Source: UBA1141 sp963665155 (GTDB lineage: Bacteria; Chloroflexota; Dehalococcoidia; Lucifugimonadales; UBA3495). From it: DNA of 64,000 nt. Positions 1-8,928 of this stretch are shown here, in pieces (the first letter of the stretch is position 1; the number at the start of each line of letters is the position of its first letter). Below the pieces are notes generated by a model. That model saw only the letters and a list, made by a program, of their open reading frames with translations. It did no database searches and was not told where the DNA came from. Position numbers and translations under genes: made by a program. The DNA lies in the NCBI GenBank assembly GCA_963665155.2, contig CAXXFI010000002.1:1116001-1180000 (forward strand). The letters are read 5' to 3'.

Positions 1-2
1 TT

Positions 3-1085
3 TCCCTGAGAAACATAGACAACGTCAGCTACATGGACCCCCAATGGGCGTTGCCGGGCACCAAGGAAGTTATCGACAAAGTGCGGTCTATAACCAAAGC
101 TCCCATAGTATGCGGAGGACCCGGCTTCAGCCTGTTGCCGGAAGCCTGCTTTGATTATCTGGGTCCGGACATGGGGATCGCTGGCGACGGAGGCGAGAGC
201 TTTGCGGAGTTGGCCCAGGCTTTGGAAAGCGGCGAAACCTACTGGAACCTGTCGGGCTTGGTCTACCGGAACGATGATGGCGCGATTGTCCGGCAAGGGA
301 TGGCCTACTCCCAATTCTCCAAATCGCCCCGCTTCGACCAACTGGACATGGTCCGGTACGAGAAGGCGGGTTTCGGCATCGGCGTGGTGACAAAGCTGGG
401 CGACGCTTTCACCAACTCTAGGACTGCTGAGAACGACACCTCCTCCTGGCGGGTGCTGCGTCCCGTCGAAGATGTCATACAAGAAATTCAGGGACTGCAA
501 GAAAGCTATGGTCTTCGCAAGATATTCTTCATCGACTCCGGGTTCAACGTCCCCTTGCCCTATGCCAAGGCATTGTGCCACTCCATCATCGATGCCGACC
601 TGAAAATCCACTGGAACAGCTACCTAGCGCCGGTTCCAGAGTCCTTCGACGACGAGTTGTTGGAATTGATGCAGGAAGCCGGATGCGGGCTGTTTATCGT
701 GACCAGTAAAGCCCGTGAGGACACGGAGCGGGTAAGCCTGGAAAGCCGTATTGCGCCCCTGCGGGAGGTGTGCCAGCGCTGCGATAAAGCCGGAATACAC
801 TATATCGTCTCCCAGTATTTCGGGGAACCCGGAGAGACGGAAGAGACGGTGGAGGCCAAGCTCAGTTTCCTAAACGAAATCAAGCCATCCCTGACCAACC
901 TGCGGGTGGGCGTCCGTATCCGGCCCGACACCCCGATTGTCGACGCCGCAATCAAGGAGGGCATCATCAAAGACGAGAATGACCTCATCAATCCCTCTTT
1001 CTATGTGGCGGAGCCGGTGAGGGACTGGATCGTAGAACGGCTAACAGCCGAGGTGGCGGCCAACCCCCGGTGGAATTTGATTTAG
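3..1085 (+). CDS. Cobalamin-binding / radical-SAM-like protein, 5' truncated, no Cys motif
   Basis: The frame is open from base 3, so the gene begins upstream of the window; the first internal ATG is at 33. The first ~60 residues match the end of a B12-binding domain (PIVCGGPGFSLLPE, then a degenerate GDGGESF where the family has GEGE). A TIM-barrel radical-SAM-like part follows (RPVEDVIQEIQGL, IFFIDSGFNVP). Between VVTKLG and RPVEDVI, where these enzymes carry CxxxCxxC for the 4Fe-4S cluster, the sequence reads GDAFTNSRTAENDTSS with no cysteine. It therefore probably cannot bind the cluster and may be a non-radical paralogue or a decayed gene. The reading frame is otherwise clean. Substrate unknown. 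Confidence 0.75.
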   Translation, partial: SLRNIDNVSYMDPQWALPGTKEVIDKVRSITKAPIVCGGPGFSLLPEACFDYLGPDMGIAGDGGESFAELAQALESGETYWNLSGLVYRNDDGAIVRQGMAYSQFSKSPRFDQLDMVRYEKAGFGIGVVTKLGDAFTNSRTAENDTSSWRVLRPVEDVIQEIQGLQESYGLRKIFFIDSGFNVPLPYAKALCHSIIDADLKIHWNSYLAPVPESFDDELLELMQEAGCGLFIVTSKAREDTERVSLESRIAPLREVCQRCDKAGIHYIVSQYFGEPGETEETVEAKLSFLNEIKPSLTNLRVGVRIRPDTPIVDAAIKEGIIKDENDLINPSFYVAEPVRDWIVERLTAEVAANPRWNLI

Positions 1086-1488
1086 GTTTTTTACCAGAGC
1101 CGTCCCCAGCATCGCGCCCTTTTCAATCTTGGCGTCGTTTGTCCTACTAGGCTCGCATTAGCGGTCTACGTGGGGAGAGAAACCCGGAATGTATCCGGAA
1201 GCCGCTGGGGCCTAACCCAGGTCAAAGCAACCTTTGCCCATAAGGGTGGCAATGCTAAGCTGCCACCCTTCATCCTGCTCGGCACTGTCTTCCAGAAAAA
1301 GGGTCGCATCCGGGGTTAATCCAGCCCGGCAGGACAGAGGCGGAAGCCTTTTGTTGGATTGAGCAATAGCATCTCTGGCTCTCTCCGCCGTCCACCGGCT
1401 TTGCACCAAAAGCCGCCGCCCTCAGCGCCCACTATTATCATCACGTGCATTCCCGCCACTCAATGGCCCCGAATTCAGGGTTAAGCGT
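1086..1488. other. Intergenic region, no gene seen
   Basis: About 400 bases between the radical-SAM-like gene and the IS1202-like element. The 65-codon minus-strand ORF here has no recognisable motif and is probably chance. I see no RNA gene or clear terminator. Confidence 0.5.
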
Positions 1489-3128
1489 TCAGGGAAAATG
1501 TCAGTAGTCTTTGGTGCGTTCGGTTTTAGCTAATACGTAGTTAATGGCTTGACTGACTACCTTTCCTGGGAATCTAGGAGGCGCTTCACGGTAGCATAGC
1601 CGATGCCCAGTTCTCGGGCCGCCTGCCGTCTTGAGATACCTCCTGGCCCGATGCGCTCTACTACTTTGGCGAAATTATGCTCGAACTCGGGCCGTTCATT
1701 CACCCGGGGCCGACCGATGCGCTTGCCTTGCCGCCGCGCCTGCTCCATCCCCGCTCCCACCAGGTCCCGGTGGACCTGTTTCCTAGCGGGATCCTCATAC
1801 CAAATGATTTCGCCAGATAGGGGCCCTGGAAGCACCGGGGCTCTGACACGTTCCTGGGGCCTCCAGTCCGTCGGGTCCGGGTCTGGAAATGCCACCACCA
1901 CCGAACCTGCTACGACCTGTGCCCGTAGTTCGGCTGCTAGAGGCGGCGCTTCCTGAGGAGTCAGGATCTGCTCCCTATGCCGTATCAGTAGACGACCATC
2001 CAGACGTTCTTGCACCTCCACCCGAGCTCCGGCATAGCTGGGCCGCTCTATACTGGGAAAGAGCTGTAATGCCCGTCCGTGGTATTGCACCGTGTTGTCT
2101 TTGGCCACTCGGCGCAACTGCACAGCACACCACCCAGGTCCAACTCTGGGTCCAACTCTGGGTCCACTTGCCGGTAGGCTGATTCCGGCTGAGCCGCAGG
2201 CACCCCGAAGCGATGGTTGAACCGGGGCAGAAACTCGGTCAACACTTGATTCGCCTCAGCCAGGGTGCAGGCGCCAGCCAGACGCAGTTCCGCCACCAAG
2301 CGGTCTTGGAAGGTTCCATTGGCTCGTTCAACCCTTCCTTTGGCCTCGGGGCTGTGGGCCAATATCTGGGTGATCCCCAGTTCTCCCAGGGCACGGCCCC
2401 ATTGGGTTGATGATCCGTGAGTTGATGGTCCATTCCGGGGAACCTGGGGTAGGTCTGATGGATTACGCCGGGGTTGAAAGACGGCATGCTTATCGGTGTA
2501 CACCGCATCGGTACACCTTGGCTTTCGATGATGCCCTGAAGCAGAGACAAATAGCCCCGAGTATCTTCTTGTTCTTGGAACAGGGCATACGGCGCTGTTC
2601 CGGTAGCGTCGTCCACTGCCAGCAGCAAAGTCAGCCAAGATCCCCTGTCCTCCAGCCAGAGGTGGTGACTCCCATCCAGTGCAGCATTCCTTCCTGAGGC
2701 ATCCGTTGCCTTCGAATCCGATGTTGTGGTGGCCGGCGATGGCGCGGGCTGGTCAATCCGGCCCTCACCAGAATTCGCCTTACCGTGGGCCGGGATAATA
2801 TCAGTCCCTCTCGTTCGGCCATAGTTCGGTCAGGTGGGTATGGTTGAAGCCCTCGTAGCGTTCCTGGGCTAAGGCCGCTACTCGTTGCTGGACGGTCTTA
2901 GGAGTGGCGTTGGGAGGAACCCGGCCCCGGTTCTTATGCGCCAGTCCCCTGGCTCCGGACTTACGATAGGCCACCAGCAGTCTCCACCCCTGACGTTCAC
3001 TTACTCCAAGCAGCGGGGCCGCCTCCCGCATCGACCAGTGCCGCTCTAATACCCCGTTCAAGATATGTAACCGGTTTTCCTCTTTGGTACTCAATGTCAG
3101 TCCTTCCATGAACTGACATTTTCCCTGA
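1489..3128 (-). mobile_element. IS1202-like (ISNCY) insertion sequence, inactive
   Basis: Bounded by a perfect 17-bp terminal inverted repeat, TCAGGGAAAATGTCAGT at 1489-1505 and its complement at 3112-3128. The transposase frame inside starts just within the right repeat. No target duplication is obvious. The transposase is frameshifted several times. Confidence 0.8.
1557..3109 (-). pseudogene. IS1202-type transposase, frameshifted, with serine-recombinase-like tail
   Basis: Reading from 3109 leftwards: an HTH region (LSTKEENRLHILNGVLE...REAAPLLGVSERQ), a second HTH (LSRPTVRRILVRAGL), then the DDE core in pieces (DGSHHLWLEDRG and LLLAVDDATGTAPYALF) and the C-terminal GRVERANGTFQDRLVAELRL. 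Frame changes lie near 2820, 2690 (just before the first catalytic Asp), 2490 and 2120. A 12-bp tandem repeat gives DPELDPELD near 2150. The last ~85 residues (1557-1810) are unlike usual IS1202 ends: GMEQARRQGKRIGRPRV followed by ISRRQAARELGIGYATVKRLLD is the C-terminal HTH region of serine resolvases. The tail lies inside the inverted repeats, so it is part of this element. Confidence 0.8.
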
Positions 3129-3503
3129 CCTATTAGCTACTGACAAAATTGTAGACCTACAACAAGCCTGGGCTAACTCCCCGACTTTATTGATTATCTC
3201 CCATTGGGACCGGATTGAGTATAAATCTTCCACCCTAATGGGATGTCAAGTGTGGGCCAAAGCATCGCTTTTACCTATTCGGTCATGAGGGCACAGATTA
3301 GGCTAATAAACAGACAGCCCTCCCACACGCAATGCCTCAAAAGAAACTATTACTGAAGAGCATACGTTAAGGGTATTCCGGTAAGGATTTGATCAGCCTG
3401 ATTCGTTGGCAATATAAATCTGAGCCGATCATTCAGGTAAACAAGACCCACAAGCGGCTAGCCAGTAAAGGGAACCAGTGGTCGCCGGAATGGACCGCAA
3501 GCT

Positions 3504-3659
3504 GTAGAACGTGCTTTTTCCAGGCTCAAAGGTCAGCGCTCCTTAAACCACATCAGGGTTAGGGGACTGCGGAACGTTACGGCGCATTGCTACTTGTCTG
3601 TGATTGCGTTGCAGGTAGTTAATTTGAGCCTTGTGCTTTCGACATCTTCTCCCCGCTGA
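3504..3659 (+). pseudogene. Transposase C-terminal fragment
   Basis: A short open stretch reads VERAFSRLKGQRSLNHIRVRGLR followed by NVTAHCYLSVIALQ, which resembles the end of a DDE transposase (final catalytic Glu region and the last helix). No upstream part in the same frame is recognisable; the preceding 350 bases contain only weak similarity to transposase coding. A remnant of an older element. Confidence 0.55.
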
Positions 3660-3741
3660 AGATGGAGCAGGACCTTTCTCGGTCCGAATCGATAAATGGA
3701 CGATTCAAGGCGCACTCACGGGATTCTGTAAGGAAAGTGGC

Positions 3742-4546
3742 CTAACGATGCAAACTGTAAAAGAGACCACGGGGTTGACTATTGCCGGCCAGGGAAAGAT
3801 CAAGTGCAGCGTTCGGATGGTTCCTTCCCAATCGGGAGCGCATGTACTTGGCCGGGCCAGATCCAAACAGAGTTGAGTCCCCTTTAAAGATGCGGTTCTG
3901 CTCTGATTGGCTCTCAAATATTGTCGGTCTACCAAAGAGTAAAACCTTCGATTTAGGCAGGGTAAGGCTTCCAAGCTGGATAAACTTGAGTAGCAAGGAA
4001 TCGATCGTCATTCCTTCTTTCATTTCATCGTAACCATCCAAGATGATGACAAGCCGCCCGGATTCGTTCATGGATTGGAATAGTTCAAATGAACCATTGG
4101 AAACGCCGTGGTGATTTACCAACTCGTGAGTAATGAGACCTTTGACATCTTGATGAGCACCGAATTCCTTCAATTCAATGAGGATAGGTATTCTGGAAAG
4201 TGGGTTTATGTTGTAACGCTCAGCGCACAAGTGGGCGAGTCGACGAGCAAAGTTAGATTTGCCAGTCCCATAATTTCCGAGGAGAGCAGGGCCTACGGAA
4301 ATGTCGTTTCTATCAAGCCATGCCAGAACAAAAGATTCAAGATCACCGAATATCCGGCGATTTTCTTTGAGCCATGCAGACGCGGAATAGTTCAGGTGTG
4401 TATTTCGCAGCAACATCTTCTAAATCGCGACCCGAATACTCATTCCATTCATCTTTGGCACGATCAAACGTACCTAAGCCGAGCTCTAAAGCGAACTCTA
4501 TGAATTCGTTGTACAGCAAGTCATAATTGTTAGCGGCAATATCCAA
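3742..4546 (-). pseudogene. NACHT-type NTPase remnant
   Basis: Two overlapping frames on the minus strand make one product. The first (4546-4343) holds an N-terminal stretch ending KYTPELFRV. The second (from 4416) continues SAWLKENRRIFGDLESFVLAWLDRND. It then carries a P-loop, GNYGTGKSNFARRLA, a Walker-B-like LVIILDGYDEM and KVLLFGRPTIF, the usual order in bacterial NACHT/STAND NTPases. The frame ends about 40 residues after that, so the sensor/effector C-terminus is gone. Such proteins often act in phage defence; whether this one did is inference. The IS3 copy begins 115 bases upstream of its 5' end, which may explain the damage. Confidence 0.7.
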
Positions 4547-4738
4547 GTTTGGAGTGAAAGCTCGTTGCGCCTGATAATATCGATTTAAATTGGCGACTCA
4601 TGTTTTCCACGAGTAACCTAGGATGAATATCCTATGTCCAAGCTGAGAGAACGAGAAATATGAGGTGGACCCCAAATTTTAGACAACTGGCTAAGAGAGA
4701 GTTCCGCTCCTAAAATAGTGGGAATAAGGAGCAGGAAC

Positions 4739-5023
4739 ATGAAGCAAACACGGGAAAAGCATGGCCCAGCATTCAAGGCCAGGGTAGCCTTGGCTGCCAT
4801 TGAGGGTGATCAGACTGTCGCCCAGCTAGCCAGCCGGGTCGAGGTCCATCCTAGCCAGATGCATGCGTGGAAAAAAGCACTGGTGGAACGTGCTCCAGGG
4901 TTGTTTGGGTCCGAGGGGAAACCCCAGGAGAAAGCCAAGGAGGTACAGATTGACCAACTCTACTGGCACATTGGCCGGTTGAAGGTGGAAAGGGATTTTT
5001 TGGCGGAAAGGTCCACTCTATGA
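4739..5023 (+). CDS. IS3-family transposase OrfA
   Basis: A 94-residue HTH protein starting MKQTREKHGPAFKARVALAA with the typical IS3 OrfA pattern (VAQLASRVEVHPSQMHAWKKAL) and the leucine-zipper-like end IDQLYWHIGRLKVERDFLAE that mediates OrfA/OrfB assembly. An ATG seven codons upstream (4718) is less likely because the family begins at MKxT and an AGGA motif lies just before 4739. The stop overlaps the orfB start as ATGA (5020-5023), the usual IS3 arrangement. Confidence 0.85.
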   Translation: MKQTREKHGPAFKARVALAAIEGDQTVAQLASRVEVHPSQMHAWKKALVERAPGLFGSEGKPQEKAKEVQIDQLYWHIGRLKVERDFLAERSTL

Positions 5024-5924
5024 GCCTAAAGCAAAGGCAGGCTCAGATTGACCGGAAGGACAACCAGCTATCCCTAGTTCGCCAGTGCACCCTGCTGGAC
5101 ATCAGCCGAGCCTCGTTGTACTACCAGCGCACACTGCCCGCGGCCCAAGACCTGGACCTGATGGCTTTGATGGACGCCAGTACCTGAAGACCCCCATCTA
5201 TGGCGGGCAAGGGCACCTGGCAGGTCGAAAGAAGGTCAGGCGGTTGATGGGGTTAATGGGTTTGGAAGCTATCTACCGGTGCCCCAACACCAGCAAGTCC
5301 ACACCGGAGCACCGCGTCTTTCCCTACTTGCTGAAGGCAGTGGAAATCAACCGGGTCAATAAGGTATGGAGTTCGGACATTACCTAGATACCCATGACCC
5401 AAGGCTTTCTATACTTTGTGGCCATCATGGACTGGCACATCCGGTATGTGCTGGCGTGGCGGTTGTCCAACACCATGGACGTTAATTTCTGCGTCGAGGC
5501 TCTGAAGGATGCTTTGAGGAAGGACCCTGAGATATTCAACACCGACTAAGGAAGCCAGGTCACCAGTGAGGCTTTCACCGGGATATTGGTAGACCAAGGC
5601 ATTCAAGTCAGCATGGATGGCAAGGGACGCTACCTGGACAACATCTTTGTGGAACGGCTGTGGCGGAGCGTCAAGCACGAGGGGGTGTACTTAGAGTCAT
5701 ATCAGAATGGGACTGAGGCCAGGAAGGGCATTGGCGCTTATCTGAACTTCTACAACGGGGAGCGCCCCCAACAGGCTCTGGGTTACCTCACGCCCGGCCA
5801 GATGTTCAAAGAAGCACACCAAGCGGAGGGTTTACAAGACCAAGCAGCGGAATTATTATGCGGCATTGATACCTTGCCTCAGCCAGCGGAACACTCTCTA
5901 AGAACTCCTAACAAATTGAACTGA
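5020..5924 (+). pseudogene. IS3-family transposase OrfB (DDE integrase), broken
   Basis: The frame begins MSLKQRQAQIDRKDNQLSLVRQ and shows ISRASLYYQR. It shifts frame near 5185 and continues through a helix-rich segment into the DDE core. Two in-frame stops interrupt conserved positions. DIT-stop-IPM (about 5385) stands where the family has DITYIPM. NTD-stop-GSQ (about 5548) stands where it has a Gln after the second Asp. The last motif FVERLWRSVKHE is intact. Each stop is one substitution from a sense codon, so this is ordinary decay after insertion. Confidence 0.85.
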
Positions 5925-5932
5925 GTTAATCT

Positions 5933-7902
5933 TGATTCCCTCGTAAAAACCCCTCGTCCTCCGGGGGCAATAGGAGGATAATGTGGGGAAAGGGCGTTGG
6001 GGCAGCGCCTGGCCGAGGGAGGGGAGGATGTTCCGAATACGAGACCCGCAAGAGAGCCTCTGGCAGTCCCAGTTCCTGGTGACGCCGAAGAAGGCTAAGC
6101 GTCTGGAGAGAAGTTGGGCCGAGGTTTTCCGAAACGAGGCGCTCCCCCTGATTGACGAGGAGCGCTTTGCTCCCATGTACTGCGTGGACAACGGCCGTCC
6201 CAACCGGGCGGTGCAGACCGTCCTTGGGGTCCACCTCCTCAAAGAGATGTTCAACCTCACCGACGATGAAGCTCTGGAACAACTAGAGTTCAACCTGCTC
6301 TGGCACCACGCCCTGCGGCTGGACATCGAGGAGACCCACCTGCCCCAGAAGACCCTCCACAACTTCCGAGTTCGCCTGATGCAGCACGACGGTGGCCGGC
6401 TGGCTTTCCAGGAGACCACGGACCGGATCATCCAGGCGCTGGGCATACGCACCGGAAAGCAACGGCTGGACTCCACCCACATCATGAGCAACATCGCCAC
6501 ACTCACCCGGCTGGGCCTGTTCTGTGAGACGATGCGGTTGTTCCTGCGGGCCTTGCGCTGGGAGCACCCAGAGCTTCGCCCTGGGGTTCCGGAGGGCCTC
6601 CTAGGGCGCTATTTGAAGGAAGAAGACGAGGCGACCCACTACGAGGACGCCCGCACGGGGGAGGGTCGGCGACGCCTTTCGGTCTGTGCCCGGGACCTCT
6701 ACCGGCTGGTGGACCGGTTCCATGGCACGACTGCTGCCCAGCTGGAGGAGTACCGGCTGCTGCGGGAGCAGTGCCATGTGGGCAAACACCGGGACGGGCG
6801 CCCCAGGGACGATGACGACGATGCTGGGGAATGCAAGGTGCCCGTGGCCTTGAAGGACCCGAAGCAGGTCCGCCGACTCGCTGCAATCGCCCCACGACCC
6901 GGATGTGACCTACAGCGGCCACAAGGGGAAGGGGTACGAGGTGCAGGTGGCGGAGACCTGCCACGAGGAGAACGCCACCCAGCTCATCACCCACGTGGAG
7001 GTGACCCCCTCGAGTGGGAGCGACACCGACGTGAGCGTGCCGGTCGTTGACGGGCTCGCGGAGCGGAAGGTCCGACCGGACGAGCTCTTCGCCGACACGG
7101 CGTATGGGTCGGGCCGCAATGCCTTCGAAGCCTCGCGCCGGGGAACGGAACTGGTGAGCCCGGTGGCGGGGTCGGCGCCGGGGAACTCGCACGAAGGAGA
7201 GGGTGACGGACCACCGCCGCTCACCGCCGCGGACTTTCAGATCGACGTCACAGGGGAGCAGGCCACGGTGTGCCCCGCCGGCCACCCGTCCATCGAGGAG
7301 CACGAGTTGGAGGATGCGCCGGAGCGGGTAGAGGTCCACTTTGCCAGGACAACATGCGAGCCCTGCCCCTTGCGGTCCCGTTGCCCAGTGAAGCTGGACC
7401 GGCGTGCGGGGGCCTACGTCCTCAAGGCGGACCTGGTGAAGGTGAACATCGAGCGGCGCCGGAGGGCCGAGGCCACCGAGGAGTGGCGCAAGCGGTATGC
7501 CATAAGGGCCGGGATCGAGGGAACGAACTCCGAGCTGAAGCGCGCCCACGGGCTTGGGCGCTTGCGGGTGCGAGGGGGCCGTCGGGTGCGGCTTGCCGTC
7601 TACCTGAAGGCGTTGGCGTGCAACTTCAAGCGGATGGTCCATGCACGCCTGGTGGAGATGGAGAACACGGCTCAGCGGGCGGTCGGGACGGTACCTGCGG
7701 TCACGGCCGCATGAGGGCGCCGCTCCACAGCTTCCACCGGGTGCCCTGAGCCACGGAAGGGGTACCGCAACGGGATCACGCTTGTCCTGAGCGCGGCAGA
7801 TGGTGCGGTGAGGCCAGCAGCCGGCATCCCGTGGCCTCCTCCCTTCCAGGCCCCTTCGCACGCCAGGGTTCATCTCAAACAGGCCTTTTTGCGAGGGAAT
7901 CA
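5933..7902 (+). mobile_element. IS1182-family element, copy A (defective)
   Basis: 1970 bp with ends TGATTCCCTCG and its complement, flanked by a 4-bp direct repeat ATCT (5929-5932 and 7903-7906). Nearly the same element as copy B at 13180-15163, but 14 bp shorter. The target sequence survives uninterrupted, in reverse orientation, at 22800-22921. Confidence 0.9.
5983..7714 (+). pseudogene. IS1182 transposase copy A, frameshifted
   Basis: Two frames, 5983-6870 and 6870-7714, together give the transposase that is intact in copy B. Comparison shows two lesions. A 12-bp deletion between CGGCTGCTG repeats near 6758 turns EYRLLERLLREQC into EYRLLREQC. A 2-bp loss near 6870 (GGTGTCC to GGTCC) shifts the frame after KDPKQV. 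A GTG at 5983 follows an AGGAGG; a second plausible start is ATG 6028 (MFRIRDPQESL), preceded by GGGAGGGGAGG. Domains as in copy B: DUF772-like N-terminus and DDE domain. Confidence 0.9.
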
Positions 7903-7958
7903 ATCTTGGCGCTAGTGGTCGGTTGGCTGTATCTTCCCCTAGTGAGGAGGGGAGGCTG

Positions 7959-8773
7959 ATGGCGAAACCACTGGTAGATGATGAACTATGGAGTTGATCC
8001 AACCCTTATTGCCGGTACCCATGCCCAGGCGATGGCGCTACCCTGGCCGGAAGCGCCTGCAGAACCGTCGGGCACTGACCGGCATCTTGTTCGCCCTGAA
8101 GAGTGGCATTCCCTGGGAGATGTTGACCCAGGAGATGGGGTGTGGCTCGGGGATGACCTGCTGGCGGCGTCTTCGAGACTGGCAGGAAGTTGGAGTTTGG
8201 CAAAACCTTCATGAAATGTTTCTGGCCAAACTGCGAGAAGCCGACCAGATTGACTGGTCTCGAGCCGTGGTGGATAGCGCCTCCATCCGGGCGGTTGGCG
8301 GAGGGGGGAAAACTGGGCCCAATCTCACTGACCGGCGCAAGCCGGGGAGCAAGCACCACCTGATTACCGACGCCCAAGGGATCCCTCTGGCCGCCATCTT
8401 GACGGGCGCTAACCGTCATGATGTAACTCAGTTGCTACCCTTGGTGGAAGCCATTCCGTCCATTCGGGGCCAGGTAGGACGTCCACGCCGGAGACCAGAC
8501 CAAGTTCAGGGAGACCGAGCTTATGACTCGGAACCCCACCGGCAGGCGTTGCGATCGCTGGGGATCGAGCCGGTCCTGGCCAAACGCCTTACCCCCAGCA
8601 CGGGAGTGGCCTGGGCATCCATCGGTGGGTAGTGGAGCGAACCCTGGCATGGCTGCACCAGTTCCGACGGTTGCGCACTCGCTATGAAAGGCGAGCCGGC
8701 ATTCATGAAGCTTTCCTTTCCTTCGGTTGTTCCCTCATCTGTTTGACAAGGTCCAAATCAATTTGTTATGCGT
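7959..8773 (+). pseudogene. IS5-family transposase copy 1, frameshifted
   Basis: Starts MAKPLVDDELW after GAGGAGGGGAGG, then loses one base relative to copy 2 (tggagttg against tggaaattg near 7990). The main frame reads LIQPLLPVPMPRRWRYPGRKRL, then WRRLRDWQEVGVWQ and VVDSASIRAVGGGG with its first catalytic Asp, LTGANRHDVTQLLPLV and DRAYDSEPHRQAL. A second frameshift near 8610 moves the end, IHRWVVERTLAWLHQFRRLRTRYERR (the final Glu motif), into another frame. Both lesions inactivate it. A second, shorter copy lies at 20985-21509 in opposite orientation. Confidence 0.88.
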
Positions 8774-8928
8774 TCTTAGTTCGATCTTTGCGGCTTCAGG
8801 CTCACTTGCTAAAGGAAATAGGAAGTTGACGCGGTACGACTGCGAGCAACATAGATGATTACTAGGAAAATTGCGGTGCTGACAATTCCCTATCCAGAAA
8901 CGAATCGGGAAAGCAATTTAGAAATGAG

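Larger units (their letters stand above)
4661..5932 (+). mobile_element. IS3-family insertion sequence, inactive
   Basis: Left end TGAGGTGGACCCCAAATTTT at 4661, then overlapping orfA and orfB. The matching right repeat is not seen: IS1182 copy A begins at 5933, shortly after the orfB stop at 5924. OrfB has two nonsense codons and a frameshift, so the element cannot move itself. Confidence 0.7.

Noticed and set aside
6503..8002. 499-residue minus-strand ORF
   Set aside because: Antisense shadow of IS1182 copy A; low-complexity Arg/Pro/Gly-rich product, and the same shadow recurs opposite copy B (13179-14495).
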